Assembly: GCF_001188955.3 (NCBI RefSeq)
Contig: NZ_JPRF03000033.1
Coordinates: forward strand, 23,572-87,571
Length of the DNA stretch: 64,000 bases
From: Kitasatospora aureofaciens
GTDB lineage: Bacteria > Actinomycetota > Actinomycetes > Streptomycetales > Streptomycetaceae
Reading direction: 5' to 3'
The position numbers and the translations under genes are program-made. Positions 63,367-64,000 of the stretch are shown here, piece by piece (the first letter of the stretch is position 1; each line of letters opens with the position of its first letter). The notes below the pieces were generated by a model that searched no databases, was not told where the DNA came from, and saw nothing but the letters and a program-made list of their open reading frames with translations.

Positions 63367-64000
63367 ATGGTGGCCGAGTCCAACTCCACACCGCTTCCGG
63401 CGAGCGCCGGGACCGCGCCGGGCGACCATCCGACCGGAGTGGCCGCCCTGGTCCGGCTCGCCCTCCTGCTGGTCGACCGGACCGGTCGGATCGCCCAGTG
63501 GAGCCGGGCCGCCGAGGAGCTGTTCGGGCACCGCGCCGAGTCCGCCACCGACCGCCCCGCCTCGGGCCTGCTGCCCGCCGTCCAGTCACGGGTGCTCGAC
63601 CGCTGCGCCGTGCGCCGCCGCTGTGACGCCCTCGACACCCTGGCCGAGCTGACCGCCGCCGGCCGGCCCTGGGCCGGCCGGCTGACCGTGACCGACCGCG
63701 AGGAGCACCAGCGCGACGTGCTCTGGTGGGCCTACCAGCTGCCCGGCCCCTCCGGCGGACTGCTCGCCCTCGCCGCCGACGCCCGCCCGCTGCGCACCGG
63801 CGGTCCGCGGCTCGCGCTCGGCGAGCGGCTGCTGCCGTTCGCCGCCGCACCCGCCGCCCGGGGCGGCTTCCACGCGCTCACCGCCGCGCTCACCCCGGTC
63901 CAGATGGCCCGGATCTACTCGGCGCTGGCCAACGGCGGCACCTTCTACCGGCCGACCATCGCCAAGGCCGTGATAAGCCCGAGCGGGGACCTCGTCCGCG
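63367..64000 (+). CDS. PAS-domain ORF running into a penicillin-binding-protein-like segment (partial)
   Basis: The frame opens at ATG 63367 and runs off the window (211 codons seen). Residues about 25-165 look like a PAS domain of SpoIIE-type regulators (LLLVDRTGRIAQWSRAAEELFGH, LWWAYQLPGPSGGLLALAADARPL, GERLLPFAAA). From about residue 173 it reads LTAALTPVQMARIYSALANG then GTFYRPTIAKAVISPSGDLVR, the sequence between the SxN and KTG motifs of class B transpeptidases. There is no SxxK or transmembrane anchor. It is either a natural fusion, a recombined pseudogene or an assembly join. Confidence 0.6.
   Translation, partial: MVAESNSTPLPASAGTAPGDHPTGVAALVRLALLLVDRTGRIAQWSRAAEELFGHRAESATDRPASGLLPAVQSRVLDRCAVRRRCDALDTLAELTAAGRPWAGRLTVTDREEHQRDVLWWAYQLPGPSGGLLALAADARPLRTGGPRLALGERLLPFAAAPAARGGFHALTAALTPVQMARIYSALANGGTFYRPTIAKAVISPSGDLVR

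Overview
The window is GC-rich chromosomal DNA from a sporulating actinomycete, most likely Streptomyces or Kitasatospora. The evidence is codon use with G/C in almost every third position, an SsgA-like sporulation protein, a Rex-type operator before a cydABD cluster, a DUF2637 protein, a bkd operon with a divergent Lrp-type regulator, and GTG/TTG starts. From memory, the order cyd - hisC-like aminotransferase - LacI regulator - phosphatase and the thiC/ssgA-like neighbourhood resemble the S. coelicolor core chromosome. I could not check this by alignment. No rRNA, tRNA, CRISPR array or origin was found.

Layout. 0-4.3 kb: cytochrome bd oxidase operon (cydA-cydB-cydD, minus strand) with a near-palindromic redox operator upstream. 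4.3-8.8 kb: a DUF2236/EF-hand fusion, a Uma2 protein, and a histidine kinase/response regulator pair. 8.9-11.7 kb: an ECF41-type sigma factor, a carboxymuconolactone decarboxylase-like gene and a divergent SnoaL-LUD fusion. All three are preceded by one promoter motif with an identical 16-nt spacer. 11.7-16.6 kb: small regulator-plus-target units (GbsR-like; hydrolase/MerR; TetR/DUF1772) with clear palindromic operators. 16.8-20.8 kb: a MacA/MacB-like efflux operon ending in a Gly-rich DUF5666 protein. 21-30.4 kb: aminotransferase, LacI regulator, phosphatase, redox enzymes and three more regulator/target pairs.

30.4-34.0 kb is a small accessory patch: DUF2637 protein, a doubtful small ORF, a lone IS21 IstA-like gene without IstB and with a degraded catalytic core, and a VapBC-type toxin-antitoxin pair. 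It lies in a stretch with locally lower GC. 34.1-38.2 kb: thiC with its TPP riboswitch, tenA, cupin and membrane proteins. 38.3-41.2 kb: SsgA-like protein, a Nudix protein carrying an in-frame repeat, and a flavohemoglobin-like protein. 41.3-49.3 kb: branched-chain 2-oxoacid dehydrogenase operon, its Lrp regulator, a TetR regulator, a PIG-V-like membrane protein and PaaN. The paaN and bkd promoters share an almost identical palindrome, which suggests joint control of acyl-CoA-generating catabolism. 49.5-64 kb: FAD monooxygenase, CGNR regulator, secreted S53 protease, HTH protein, VOC/PNPOx pair, TrmH methylase, FUSC exporter, HTTM/DUF5819 pair and a J-domain-rhodanese ORF. The right edge holds a PAS-type ORF that runs in frame into a penicillin-binding-protein-like segment and is the oddest coding sequence here.

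The most rewarding leads are the ECF41 three-promoter module, the PAS/transpeptidase chimera, the shared paaN/bkd operator, and several domain fusions (DUF2236-EF-hand, SnoaL-LUD, J-domain-rhodanese). No single large undescribed system is evident. Most of the window is ordinary core chromosome, and all family calls rest on motif reading, not on searches.
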